64,000 bases of DNA. Origin: Plasmodium brasilianum. Taxonomy: Eukaryota; Apicomplexa; Aconoidasida; Haemosporida; Plasmodiidae. The stretch lies in contig NC_090124.1 of NCBI RefSeq assembly GCF_023973825.1, positions 712,501 through 776,500 on the forward strand, written 5' to 3'. Both the position numbers and the translations under genes were made by a program. Below, piece by piece: positions 37,570 to 49,000 of the stretch (position 1 is its first letter; each line of letters starts with the position of its first letter). The notes under the pieces are model-generated. The model saw only the letters and a list, made by a program, of their open reading frames with translations, was not told the DNA's origin and searched no databases.

Positions 37570-38762
37570 TTTTTTCTTTTAAGAATATGTAAAACACACC
37601 CAAATAATGTATTATCAATAAAATAAAATATAATTCATAGGTGAAAAATATCAAAATATGTCAGTTAAATTAGTGAAAAATTCCTACTACATTTTTTTAA
37701 AAGAATTTAAAATTTTTTGGTTATTATTCCTTGCTAATCACTGTATACATATATATATAAATACATATTATATTACGAGAAATAATAAAAATTAAATTAT
37801 TCTAAATTTTTAATATGTTACAAAAGGCAAAAAAAAAAAACATGAAAAAAACAAGGTTAATATATATAGCTTTCACCAATTTGCTATCTTTATTTTTCCT
37901 CTTTCTATATAAATATATTATTCGTTCACATTTGTTCGTCCGCGAAAAGTGCTGTTTGTTGCTTTTATGTGGAATGCTATTTGGACATAATTCCTTTTAT
38001 TGATAATTACTATATATTTAGACAGAAACAAACTCTCCTTTATCTTTTTTTTTTGTTAATATATAGTAAAAAAAACAAACATGTTTAACTATGTATTAAA
38101 TGTATACAAGTTAAAACACCCGCCTCAATTTAACAATTTCGGAAAATTTAAGATTATGCTATAATAACGCATTTTTGTTTTTCCCTCCCCCCTTTATATG
38201 TTAATATTCTATAATATATTTTTGTGCCTCACAAGTAATTCGCACATTTTTTTTAAAGATAAAGAAATTCCTCAGTATCTGCGCATTCAGATGAAATAAA
38301 TTAAAATAAGAAGGAAAAGATAAAAAAGAAAAAAAAAAAAAAAAGTAACAAAAATTGATTCCACTTATCCTGAATATATAGCACTACTACCCTAATTTGC
38401 AAAATATGTTCAATTAAAAAATAAATAAATAAATAATATATATATATATATATTATATATATATATATATAAAATGTATATATAAAAAAAAAAAAAACAG
38501 TATTATAAATGGATAAGTTCCCTAAAAAATAAAAAATGAATAATTGTTAAAAGTAAAAAAAGATAAAAGCAATTTTTTTGTATACCATTATAATAATTAA
38601 GTAAAACAATTTTATAATATATATAGGATTGTTATTTTAGATGAAAACATTTTAACTTTGTTTTGTTTATTGTATTTATATTTTATTTTGGCAATCTGCA
38701 GATTTAAAATTTTGTTTGTTATAAATGAGCTAATATTAATTTTTTATGAAAAAAATCATTTT
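37570..38762. other. Intergenic, AT-rich
   Basis: Upstream flank of the J-protein gene. Contains poly(A) at 38328-38344 and 38488-38498 and (TA)n at 38435-38480. A 62-codon hydrophobic frame at 37815-38003 starts in an A run and has no further support. No gene is called. Confidence 0.5.
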
Positions 38763-38818
38763 TTAAATGTTTGATTGTTTGGGGGAGGAGTTCACTTTCT
38801 TACAATCTGATTTATATG

Positions 38819-38861
<43 letters not shown>

Positions 38862-39231
38862 GAATATGTGCATACATACATATATAAGTGCAAACATACA
38901 AATATACCTACATATATACGTATTTATGCGTGTACCAATCTTTGCAAATTCAAATATCACAATGCTTCCATTTTTATGAGTAAATGGAACAGTAAGGAAA
39001 AAATAACATAAAATATTGAGAATGCTTAATTTGGACAACTACAAAACAATGTCGTATATGTAAGTTTTAAAGGGAAAACGAATAATACATGGAAGAAAAA
39101 ATAAAGGAATATTACACACTTAACATCTGACGCTTAAAAAATATAGATTATTACAAAAAAAGTGGAACCAAAAAAATATCAAAATGTGACAAAATTAGCA
39201 CAAAAAAAACAGCGCGTTGTTTGTAACGCAT
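38763..39231 (-). CDS. Candidate small multi-exon gene, hydrophobic product
   Basis: No family recognised. Two exons join cleanly. 38936-39038 has acceptor TTTTGTAG and donor GTACAC and includes FFLTVPFTHKNGSIVIFEF. 38763-38806 has acceptor AAATCAG and reads CKKVNSSPKQSNI to stop. They meet in phase 1 across an intron of (TA)n. A likely first exon at 39155-39231 reads MRYKQRAVFFVLILSHF, a membrane or signal-type stretch. Its donor after a 7-T run is out of phase with the next exon by one nucleotide, and one extra T would fix it. The plus strand also has an open frame over 38767-38979, so the call is tentative. Confidence 0.35.
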
Positions 39232-40492
39232 TTTCTACGTATATATGTATTTGTGCCAAAAATGATTTAACCTTAATTTTTTGTTTAATAGTTTATAAAT
39301 TTTATGTGTAACCCTTGATAATTTCTTACAGAAAAAATTATATTTTTATAGAAATTGAATTCCTAAAATGATACTTTATATGAAGCATATAGAGATAACA
39401 TTAGAAACATAATAGTGTGTTTATTGGAGATTTTTTTTTTTTTTCTATATTTTTTTTGTTTTATTTAATTATTTGAAAGTGTAACAATAATATATGTATA
39501 TTTTTTTCTTATTTTCCCCTTCTTCTACTTTACACCCCTTATGTTTTCAAACATAATAGCTTTACATGTAATAATGATTGTGGAATAATTTTTTTCATCC
39601 TTTTTTTTTTATTTTGAATGTAAAGAAATATAGAAAATTATATTAATATACAAAAATTAGTTTACGAAAACTTTTTTGCGCAGCACATAATTCTTAGCAC
39701 AAAACGCATATTGAGTGTGTGATATTTATAACATTAAAAATATTTATTCATGCAAGTACGTATGTATATATATATATATATGATATGAGTACACACTTAA
39801 GCATATATTATGAATGCTAATTACATTTACACATATTTCATTTTTTTTTTTCGCGCAATATTGCAAGGAAAAAAGAGGAAAATTACAGTTTAAAAAATTA
39901 CAGTTTAAAAAAATACAGTTTAAAAAAATACAGTTTAAAAAAATACAGTTTAAAAAAATACAGTTTAAAAAAATACAGTTTAAAAAAATACAGTTTAAAA
40001 AAATACAGTTTAAAAAAATACAGTTTAAAAAAATACAGTTTAAAAAAATACATTTTTAAAAAGTACAGTTTTAAAAAGTACAGTTTTAAAAAATACGGTT
40101 AAAATAATACAGTTTTAAAAGATACAGCTTAAAAAAATACTGTTTTTAAAATGTGTATTTTCCTAATAAAAAAGATGAATAATTAAGTGCAAATAGCTAT
40201 ATATGTGCTCGTATGTACAGCTACGCATATGCGTGTGTACATATCATTTATTTGTATGTATGATAATTATAAGGAAAGCAATTTCTTTTGATATAACTTT
40301 GCATAGACAGCAATGTATTTATATTTACACCATTGTTACTTAACTGTTTGCGTATTATTGCTGTGTTTTAAGACATGTTTTAATACAAATAATTAGAATT
40401 TTCATTTGGTTTATTCATATGCATATATACACGTACATTTATGCCATGGACATAGACACATATACAAATAATATATACACGTACGCATAATG

Positions 40493-40523
<31 letters not shown>

Positions 40524-40763
40524 GTGCAGTCTTCTCTTTTTAGTATGAATTCTTTGCTAATATCCCCTAATCATATTCTTACAATACTTTAATTTTCCCT
40601 TTTTTTCCTTTTTTTTTCTGTAAACGTATAATTTTTTGTATGTGATGATTTTATTTTGTTTATAATTTTCTTTTTTCCTCCATCCCTCTTTTTTTTTTTT
40701 ACAAAAAAAAAAAAACAAATTATACAGAATAACCCTTTGTTGTATGTTAATGCCTAAAATAAA
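39232..40763. other. Intergenic, upstream of RCC1-repeat gene
   Basis: Holds the 15-nt tandem array at 39885-40145, (TA)n near 39770 and 40500, and poly(T)/poly(A) runs just before 40763. Expected to include the promoter and 5' UTR of the RCC1-repeat gene. No other gene is seen. Confidence 0.55.
39885..40145. repeat. 15-nt tandem repeat CAGTTTAAAAAAATA, about 17 copies
   Basis: About 11-12 nearly perfect units to 40050, then degenerate copies (CAGTTTTAAAAAGTA) to about 40145. It reads (QFKKI)n on the plus strand, but only as a repeat artefact; the frame begins in poly(T) and ends where the array decays. It sits in the probable 5' region of the RCC1-repeat gene. Confidence 0.85.
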
Positions 40764-42203
40764 ATGCCAAATTTTTTTAAATTAAAAAAGTCCAAAGAAG
40801 AAAATGTGTTACAACCAAAATTAGTAACAAAAGCTATAATTTCCTCCGATTTTATCAAAAAATTACCAAAATATGAAGATAAAAGAACGATAATATATTA
40901 TTGGGGAAAAAGGGTTATAAATGAAAATGATGATACACCTGAACATTTACCAACCATATATACTGAACTGAGTAGCGTAAAAATTAAGGAAATCAGTTGT
41001 AATAAAACATGTGCTTTATTTTTAAGCAATGCAGGAAATATGTATTCATTTGGAAAAGGATTACATGGAGAATTAGGACAAGGTAATTTAATTGTTTATA
41101 ATGTACAACCTTCACTTATTGAATCAGTTAATAATATAAAGCAAATAGCTTGTGGTTATAATCACTCTCTTTGTTTATCAAATGATAATATTCTTTATTC
41201 ATGGGGGCATGGAAATTATAATGGGCTAAAATGTAATTTTGATAAATTTGTACCAACTGTTTTAAATATAATAGAATATGGAGATGTAATTGAAACAACA
41301 TTAAATGCTTTGTCTCATTTAATAAATAATTATGAAAAATGTGAAAGAAAAAAAAAAGTATGTACACAAATTTATGCAAAATATAATCAAAGTATAGCTG
41401 TTTGTGATAATAATACTTCTATGTATATATGGGGAGAAACATATAATAATTATTTGAAATATATTCCTACCTTTTTTTATAAATTTGAATCTAATAAAAT
41501 AAAACAAATAGCGATGGGCAAAAATTTTGCTATTTTATTATTAATAAATGGTGAATTATATGGATGGGGAGATGGCACATATGGAGAGTTATGCAGACGT
41601 TCATTTGATTATGAAGGGGGGTGTTATTGTATTTATCCTGAACAGTTAATATTAAGAGATGCTAATAATAAAAAGTTACCAAATATTAATAAAGTAAGTG
41701 CAGGTGCAAGGCATGTATTGTTGATAACTGAAGATGAACATGTATGGTCCTTTGGAGATAAAATATCAGGACAGTGTGGAATTTCTGGTTTTCAAAATAT
41801 TGTTACAACACCAAAATTTGTTGAATTACATGAAAATAATCAAAAAGCTAAAAAAGTATTTTGTGGAGAAAGACATTCAGCTTGTATAAATAAATTCAAT
41901 CAACTGTACATGTGGGGTCATTCAGCACATCATAAATTAATTTTTACTGCTTGTTCAGATTTTTTATTAAATCAAAATGTACAGCCAGGTATTTCTATTC
42001 AATCAGGACTAAAGCAGAAGTTTAATAAAGCCACACTAATTTACTCTATGTTACATCAAAAGGTTACTAACGCATATTTAGGTGATGATTTTACAATTGT
42101 CGTTGTTGGGGGTGAAACATGTGAAAAACTTAAGCAAGGTGATCAGTACTCTGACAAAACATTTTATTCTGTTCAAGAAGAAAGCGCATATGTTTCAACG
42201 TAG
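40764..42203 (+). CDS. RCC1-repeat (regulator of chromosome condensation-like) beta-propeller protein
   Basis: The protein is 479 aa in one exon. It has seven recognisable RCC1-type blade motifs: YYWGKRVI (about 45), MYSFGKGLHGELGQGN (about 92), LYSWGHGNYNGL (about 143), MYIWGETYNNYL (about 221), LYGWGDGTYGELC (about 263), VWSFGDKISGQCG (about 326) and LYMWGHSAHHKL (about 382). Seven is the number of a closed propeller. RCC1 itself is the Ran guanine-nucleotide exchange factor on chromatin; many RCC1-fold proteins have other jobs, so Ran exchange is not certain. There is no signal peptide or obvious nuclear signal. A strong GTAAGT sequence overlaps the stop (position about 42203), so an alternative spliced C-terminus cannot be excluded, though no convincing next exon follows. 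Confidence 0.88.
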   Translation: MPNFFKLKKSKEENVLQPKLVTKAIISSDFIKKLPKYEDKRTIIYYWGKRVINENDDTPEHLPTIYTELSSVKIKEISCNKTCALFLSNAGNMYSFGKGLHGELGQGNLIVYNVQPSLIESVNNIKQIACGYNHSLCLSNDNILYSWGHGNYNGLKCNFDKFVPTVLNIIEYGDVIETTLNALSHLINNYEKCERKKKVCTQIYAKYNQSIAVCDNNTSMYIWGETYNNYLKYIPTFFYKFESNKIKQIAMGKNFAILLLINGELYGWGDGTYGELCRRSFDYEGGCYCIYPEQLILRDANNKKLPNINKVSAGARHVLLITEDEHVWSFGDKISGQCGISGFQNIVTTPKFVELHENNQKAKKVFCGERHSACINKFNQLYMWGHSAHHKLIFTACSDFLLNQNVQPGISIQSGLKQKFNKATLIYSMLHQKVTNAYLGDDFTIVVVGGETCEKLKQGDQYSDKTFYSVQEESAYVST

Positions 42204-43361
42204 TAAGTGAATCCACTTTGCATATATATGTTATACATTTTTGTCTTTTTAAATTCCTTATTAATTATTTGTTGAATAGAAGAGAAAAATAATATTAATT
42301 AAATATAGATCTCCTCTCCCTACATGAATCCATAATTGTTTTAAAATAACTTTTTAAATTTTATAAATATGTATAGTGTGTTCCCTTTTTTTTTTTTTTT
42401 TTTTTTTTTTCATGTTATATCGTGCTTATTTTGGAACACTCTTCAGCGTTTATCAAATGTGCGCACATATAAATGCGTATATGTATAAATATTTATATAT
42501 ATATTTACTTATAATATATTTATAATATATATATAATATACATATATGCATGTGCATGTGTTTGTGTTTTCTTTTTCTTTTTTTTTTTTTTTGTTTTTTC
42601 TTTAATTATTTTGTAATTTATTTGTTGAAGTTGCATATTTATCACCCGTTGCTTTAAATAACCTCATGTCATACCCACACACTTTAATTACGTACACTCC
42701 TATACATATATTTATATCTCCACCAGGTTGTGCAGTGTACATCCATACATTTACAGATAATATGGTGGACCAATTGGCTAAATTTTTCATTTCAATATAT
42801 TTACTTTCAAACAAAATTTTGAATTATATTATTATTTGCATTGGTAATATATATATTTTTTGTCTAATTAAATTTTATAAGTAGAAAACATTTAATCGGG
42901 AAATTCATTTTTTTTTTTTTATTTTAAAAATGGTATACATTTGTAACAGCTTATAGGACAAGCCATTGAAATTTTCAACAAAAAAAAAAAAAGAAAAAAA
43001 ACAAATATAACAAAATATAATAAAAAAACGATAATTTGTGAATATTAATTCGCTATAGGTGCAAGACGAGATTATTTATTATTTGCTAACATATGTACAT
43101 AAAATTAGTAATTTGTTCCCATCTGCTCCTCTAATTATTATGCGTTTAAGATAACAGGAGAATAAAAATATCCTCTTTAAAATAGAAAAACGCTCTAACT
43201 AATTGAAAAATTGTGCACATATCTGTGCAAAATTATGTACATCGCATATGTATCTTCATATTTTTATGTGCTTGTGCTTGTGCTTGTGTTTATGTAGATA
43301 TAGGGTAAAATCTTCCTTCATGTTTGAACCGAGCAAAATGTCCTCTACGGAACTTCTTGGC
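42204..43361. other. Intergenic with an unresolved protein-like stretch
   Basis: Contains the RCC1-like 3' flank, a T run at 42388-42410, TATA repeats at 42485-42550 and poly(A)/(T) at 42905-43000. On the minus strand 42602-42790 reads protein-like (LANWSTILSVNVWMYTA, then GVYVIKVCGYDMRLFKAT, ending in KLQNN). This could be the last exon of a minus-strand gene, but no acceptor is in phase with the upstream membrane-protein exon. A second protein-like minus stretch (43256-43410, including RPRSSVEDILLG) is discussed with the gene at 43362. Confidence 0.45.
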
Positions 43362-44226
43362 CTATATAATTGTCTCATAAGTTTGTACTTGTGATTTAAA
43401 GTGAATAATGGTAAAAAAAGTGAGATTCGATTCAATGTATGTTTCAATAAATGAAAAAGAATTTATGATAACGCAATTTAGTAATAACGCTTTTGCTAAA
43501 GATGTGTGACATCTTAACTTAACATTCATATCTATTGATTCGATAATTTTCTCCGACTTTTTAAGGGAGAAATAAATTGTGTAAACATTAATACATATCT
43601 TAACTATACAAAACAATATTGTTAAAAAGGTAGATAGGATTATTTCATCTTCACTCGCAACTTCTTCATCTTTTATTAATAAAAAGAAAAAATCAATTAA
43701 AAAGCTTAAAACTGGAAAAAAAAAAAAAAAAAAAAAGTAGCAAAAAGTGTGTGCATATGTGCATGTACTTGTATGTATTTGTATTTTTATTTGTGTAAGG
43801 GCATATATATGTATATTATTTCGGCACGTTCTTTTGTGCGTGTGTTTTCGTAGGGGTATATTCCAATGAGAAGAAGCATTTAGTGCATTTAAAAAGAGTA
43901 GATAACAGGACTAGCGGACAAGCAAGTTAGTGCGTACATGCATATGCGTTACACATTGAATAATTTCTGCATTCGGTTTGTGAATTACCTAAATTGGTTG
44001 CAGTAAAGAATATTATGGAAAATATTTCAAAACATTCTTGGTGTAAAATTATAGAGAGAAAGAAAGAAAAAACAAAAATATATATTAAGAAAATATCTAA
44101 ATAAAAAAAAATAGACCAAATATATCTGAGAGGAGTTTTATATAAAGGTGCGGGACCACTAATTTTTCGTCGAAATAAAGACAAGCGAATTTTTTCATAT
44201 AATTCGGATATTCTGCGTAAAGACAT
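43362..44226 (-). CDS. Multi-pass membrane protein of unknown function, possibly frameshifted at its 3' end
   Basis: No family recognised. Exon 1, 43989-44226, starts at ATG 44224-44226 with a basic N-terminus (MSLRRISELYEKIRLSLFRR). A hydrophobic span follows (FFYLDIFLIYIFVFSFFLSI), and exon 1 ends at donor TTTAG/GTAATT. Exon 2 begins at 43711 after acceptor TTTCCAG, in phase. It has two more hydrophobic stretches (LSFLIDFFFLLIK and STFLTILFCIVKICINVY), then a polar region and NCVIINSFSFIETYI. As written the frame stops at 43362-43364, giving 195 aa. However, dropping one nucleotide from the A7 run at 43413-43419 would continue the frame through RQLYRPRSSVEDILLG to 43256, which looks more protein-like than the present end. 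So three or four membrane spans, C-terminus uncertain. Confidence 0.6.
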
Positions 44227-44714
44227 TTTTATCCCCCTTCTTTTATTTAAAAATAAAATGTACTATTTTGTTGCTACGTTGACTTATGTTATAGTTCGCA
44301 TATGTATTCTTGTACTTTCTACCTTTCTCATTAATGTATTTCACAACTTCCTATATAATACTCTATATTAATTTCACTTTTGCGCTCGTTCATATAACTT
44401 GAGCGACTTTGCAAAAAGGTGCATACGTTTGTGCTTATATGCGTGTGTGTGGATGTACATGTATGAATAGCGCTATACCTATATTACATGTATTGCCTAC
44501 GTTTATGCATCTGTATATATCTACGCCCACATAAATGTAATACGATATAGTAATAAAAAAACAAACCTGGTATTTTTATTTAAAAAAGCGCACTCAAGTG
44601 ATTTTTAAATTCTTTTCAATATACATAGGAAAATAAATGTTTGCTGATGTATATAAAAACATATTAAAAAAAAAAATTAACTGATTGATGATGTTCTTTT
44701 TTGTGTAATTAAGA

Positions 44715-44749
<35 letters not shown>

Positions 44750-44970
44750 AAAATAACTCAATGCAGTACTTTGATGGACATTAAGACTACTATTCGTTAC
44801 ATATGAAAAGCATGAAAAGCGGCTTCAAAAAAAGAAAAAAAAAAAAAAATACATCTACTTATATAATATATCTCTATACATATTTATTTATATGTGTACA
44901 TAAATACACGCGTACATAGAGCAAAACTAAATAAACGCTGTCACAAATTTATAACCTTAAAAACACAAAC
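44227..44970. other. Intergenic, AT-rich
   Basis: Contains a 33-nt A run at 44716-44748, another poly(A) at 44832-44849, and TATG repeats. Probably the 5' flank of the membrane-protein gene. Nothing coding is seen. Confidence 0.5.
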
Positions 44971-45717
44971 TTAAAACAATTTTTCGAATGCTTTAAAAAA
45001 TGTTAAGGTTTTCAAATTAAACAAAAGTGGAGGGGAAACATTCATAAATGCACTCTATCATAAAAAATACATGTGTATATATATGTATGCATATATATAT
45101 GCATGTGTATAATTAAAATTTGGTTACGAGCACACAAATAAAAAAATAATAATAAGGATATAAAATTATGCATCAATCATATTTTTATAATTTGTAAAAA
45201 TGGTAAGCAAATTAAATAAAAGGTGCACATTTTAGACATATGCTTTGTTAAAGTATACATTTATATATATTACAAAAATAAAAATATACCTTTGTAATAA
45301 TGATATTTTTACGCAAACTTATTGAAAATACCATATTATACGATGTACACCAAAAAAAGAAAATACACACACAAATATACATATAATACACATAAATATA
45401 CAGATGCACGTATATATACATATAAATATCTATATATATATATATAAAAGACCATTTTCTTCTCCCCTTTTTTGAAAAACATACTATTTTGCAAATTTCG
45501 AAACAATTTCGTAAAAACCTTTCTATTTTTTGCCAAAATGATACATAAATGTAATTCTTAAACCTACAGCGGCTATACATTATCCCTTTTTAAAATAAAA
45601 ATTTCTCTCTCTTTTTTTTTTTTTTTTTTTTGTAGAATCCTTTCAATTTGGGTATCATTTATAGGTACACATATCAACATTCTCATAATAATCTTCACCA
45701 TCAAAAATGGCTACCAT
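44971..45717 (-). CDS. Candidate small four-exon gene, unknown function
   Basis: Assembled by hand: exons 45671-45717 (MVAIFDGEDYYENVD), 45453-45563 (FKNYIYVSFWQKIERFLRN...), 45290-45317 (LRKNIIITK) and 44971-45054 (SAFMNVSPPLLFNLKTLTFF... to TAA). Every intron has GT..AG ends and all phases agree, giving 89 aa. The first exon is acidic, the second aromatic and basic, the last hydrophobic/basic. No family is recognised. The 28-nt third exon is the weakest part: its acceptor (CAATAAG) has a poor pyrimidine tract. The gene lies downstream of the PP2A B'' 3' end on the same strand. It may be real but could be a chance assembly. Confidence 0.4.
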
Positions 45718-46072
45718 TTTTTGCAAAATGACAAAAAAAAAAAAAAAAAATAGAAAGATGTATTATACATTCCGTATCTATATCTATATATTTTTTTCCC
45801 TTCGAAACATTAGCAGTATTGTGCATATGCCATTTATTTTAAGCCTTTTTTTTTAAATATCCAAAACGGGAAAAGCAAAAGAAAAAAAAAAAAAAAATTA
45901 AATTAAAAATAAATAACAAATAAGTAGCATATTAGTAACAAATAAATTACAAATAATAAATAAGTACCATATAATAAATAAATACAAAATGACAATTATG
46001 CAACGAATATCAAAGAATGCATAATGCGCACCAATAAATTACCTAATGATAAACTTCCACCCTGTCTTTCCC
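45718..46072. other. Intergenic, 3' flank of PP2A B''-type gene
   Basis: Contains A runs at 45733-45750 and 45880-45897 and an AAATAAATTAC-like repeat at 45900-45990. No gene is seen. Confidence 0.5.
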
Positions 46073-49000
46073 CTACATGTACACATTTTTTGAGTCATAG
46101 TCGTCGTAGGAGTTAAAATTGTCATCATAGTAACTTTCATTTTCATTATAACACAATTCATCATATTTCGTTTTACAAAAAATTTCCCAAGGCGTCCAAT
46201 GAGGATACTCCGTTTCAATTTGTAGTTCTTTGTGGGCATCTCTACTCTCCCATGCTAATAATTTGGATAAACTAACTAAACATCCAAAGAATTTAGCAGC
46301 ATATTTTTTATTTTTTTTAAAATCGGATAGAGTAAAATTTCCTTCATTTGATGGTTGAATAGCATCATTCATTTGACATAACCAATCTTCAAATTTGGGT
46401 TCCTCTAAATAATGGGATTTTAATCTTTCCATTTGTATATTAAAAAATACTTGAATTTCATGATCTCTTATTACACAGTCAGCATCTAAATCAATTAATT
46501 TAAACCAAAATTCTATAGATCTGTTAGTAGTCATATCTTCATAATTCATAATAAAATATATCCAGTCATTTAAGCACATATATTTTTGATTAGGTCCTGC
46601 TAATTTCATTGATATCCTTGACCATATTCTATTAACTATAAAATCATTTAATGAGTGATTGTCAAACCGATATAAATCATTGTCATCTATTAACATATCT
46701 TTACAACTACTAGTCTGACAGAAAGTACAATAGTACACATAAAAATGAGAATAACTAAAATACTGTCTTACATGCTGAACTTTTATTGTATCATCTAGAC
46801 AACACCATATATGAGCTAAATCATGTTTTCTCAAATCATTTAAATATATTTTATTCGTATCATTTATATCTATATGATAGTATATTCTAACTATTACAGA
46901 TTCTATATATCTTTCTAAAAACTCTGCATGTTCTAATAAAAACTGTAACGATTTATTCCTTCTTAATACTTCCCTTAGATATATATCAAAATCTTTGAAT
47001 TCTAGGTAGTCTTTATTATTATCCCCTTTTATTGCATTAAAAAAATTTACAATAGAGCATTTTTTGTAAGGCACTTCTATATGCTCTTCTTTATGATTTG
47101 ACGTTATATCTACTACATCTTCCATATCATCCAAAGATAATTCTTTTTTCCTACATTCATTTTCTCTTATACTACATAACGGAGGAGAACTATTCTCACC
47201 ATGTATATCCTTTTTACTTTTATTAAATGAGCTACTATATCTATCATCATTGTAATAACTTGGATCCTTTGTTCCATCAATAAAACGATTACAGAAATAT
47301 TTTCTTGTATCTTCATATGTTATAAAATCTTCATTTACTTTCTCAATTCGAGAAAACAAGGTATGACTCATATATCTACCTATCTTTAAAAAATTTACTA
47401 CTATTAAATTTTCAAAGGATTCTAAATACATTTTATTATTACATACCATAAATATCTTTTTTAGTTTTATATCTGTGTCTTCATTTATTAACCTTCCAAT
47501 TTTTACTGTCATCTTTGGTATTAAAATTTCTGCATGCGTCTTTGCACTTTTCAAATATATTTTATTATTTTCACCTAGTGCACCATTATTATTATTACTA
47601 TCATTGCTATCCTTATTATCATTGCTATCCTTATTATTATTATTATTATCTTTGCTATCATTATTGTTATTACAGCCATTATTGTTATTATTATTATTAT
47701 CATCATCATCATCATAATTATTATTATCATAATTATTATCAACATTTTTATCTTCATTAATATCTTCATTAATATCTTCATTATTATCATCATTATAATT
47801 ACTACTACCATTATTATCATTATTACTAACATTATTATGTTTATAATTACTGTGTATATTATTATGCGCATTTTCATACACTCCTATCAGTGCGTCTCCC
47901 ATCTCCTTGTTCTGGTTTAACATAAGCTGTCCTTGTTTATTTTTTTTTGGGGGTCCATCCTTATTCCTTTTACTTCCCTGTTTCTCAATTATATCATTTT
48001 TCATCCATCCACCGCTTACGTGAAGAAGGTCATCCTTACTTATCCTCTCTTCTACCTCCTTTTTCATATTTTTAGTTATTTCATCATTTAGTGTGTTAGT
48101 TTCCATATTAGAAAATATGTTGCTTCGGTTTTCACTTCCTCCATGTATTTCACTTTTTTCCTTTTCAACGTTGTACTTATTGTTATGCATAACAGGGTCA
48201 ATACGAGAAATATCATTGCTGATAAAATCTGTGTCAATGTTATCCTTTTTAAAATTTTTCTTACTATCATCTGGTACAATATAATTATACATTACTGCAG
48301 TTATTTCATTCTTTTCTTTTTTTTTTTTTTTTTCCCTGTTATTAGTCAAATCGATGGATTTGTTACTATCATACGAATTAATCTCGTTGTTCTGTTTTTG
48401 CTTAAATGCATCATTAGTTCGTACATTTTCCACACTATGCCGATATTTCATGGTCATTGTATTTTTATTAGCACCTGAATTACAAGTAAAAGCAGAATCT
48501 GTGTTTATGCCACTCGATTCCCTTTCATTTAGTCTTTTCTTGATTATGTAATCTTTTTCATTACTTATACAGCTGTTTAAACGGTCATTTATTGGTTCGC
48601 TTAGTACATGCATATCCGGCTCCTCTTTGTTATTCGGTACAATATTTTTTTTGTTTAAATGATTTTGCTCCTTATGTTTATTTATCATTTCACAAAAATT
48701 AGAGGTATCCTTCACATCATTGTTATTATATGCTATTTTCATTTTACTACTTACTTTTCTTTGTCGTTGTTGATGTTGTTCTTGTTGAACATGTTTTTCT
48801 TGATCATGTTTTTCTTGTTCTTGTCTTTCTTGTTCTTGTCTTTCTTGTTCTTGTTTTTCTTGTTCTTGTCTTTCTTGTTCTTGTCTTTCTTGTTCTTGTC
48901 TTTCTTGTTTTTCTTGTTGGTACCTTTTCTGCTCTCTTTTTTCCCGTTTATGTGCTAGGAGATCATTTATTATATCGCTACCTTTTATACCCTCTCTGTC

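Noticed and set aside
39814..40059. 81-codon frame with (QFKKI)n
   Set aside because: A pure 15-nt tandem repeat artefact starting in poly(T), with no conserved protein segment.
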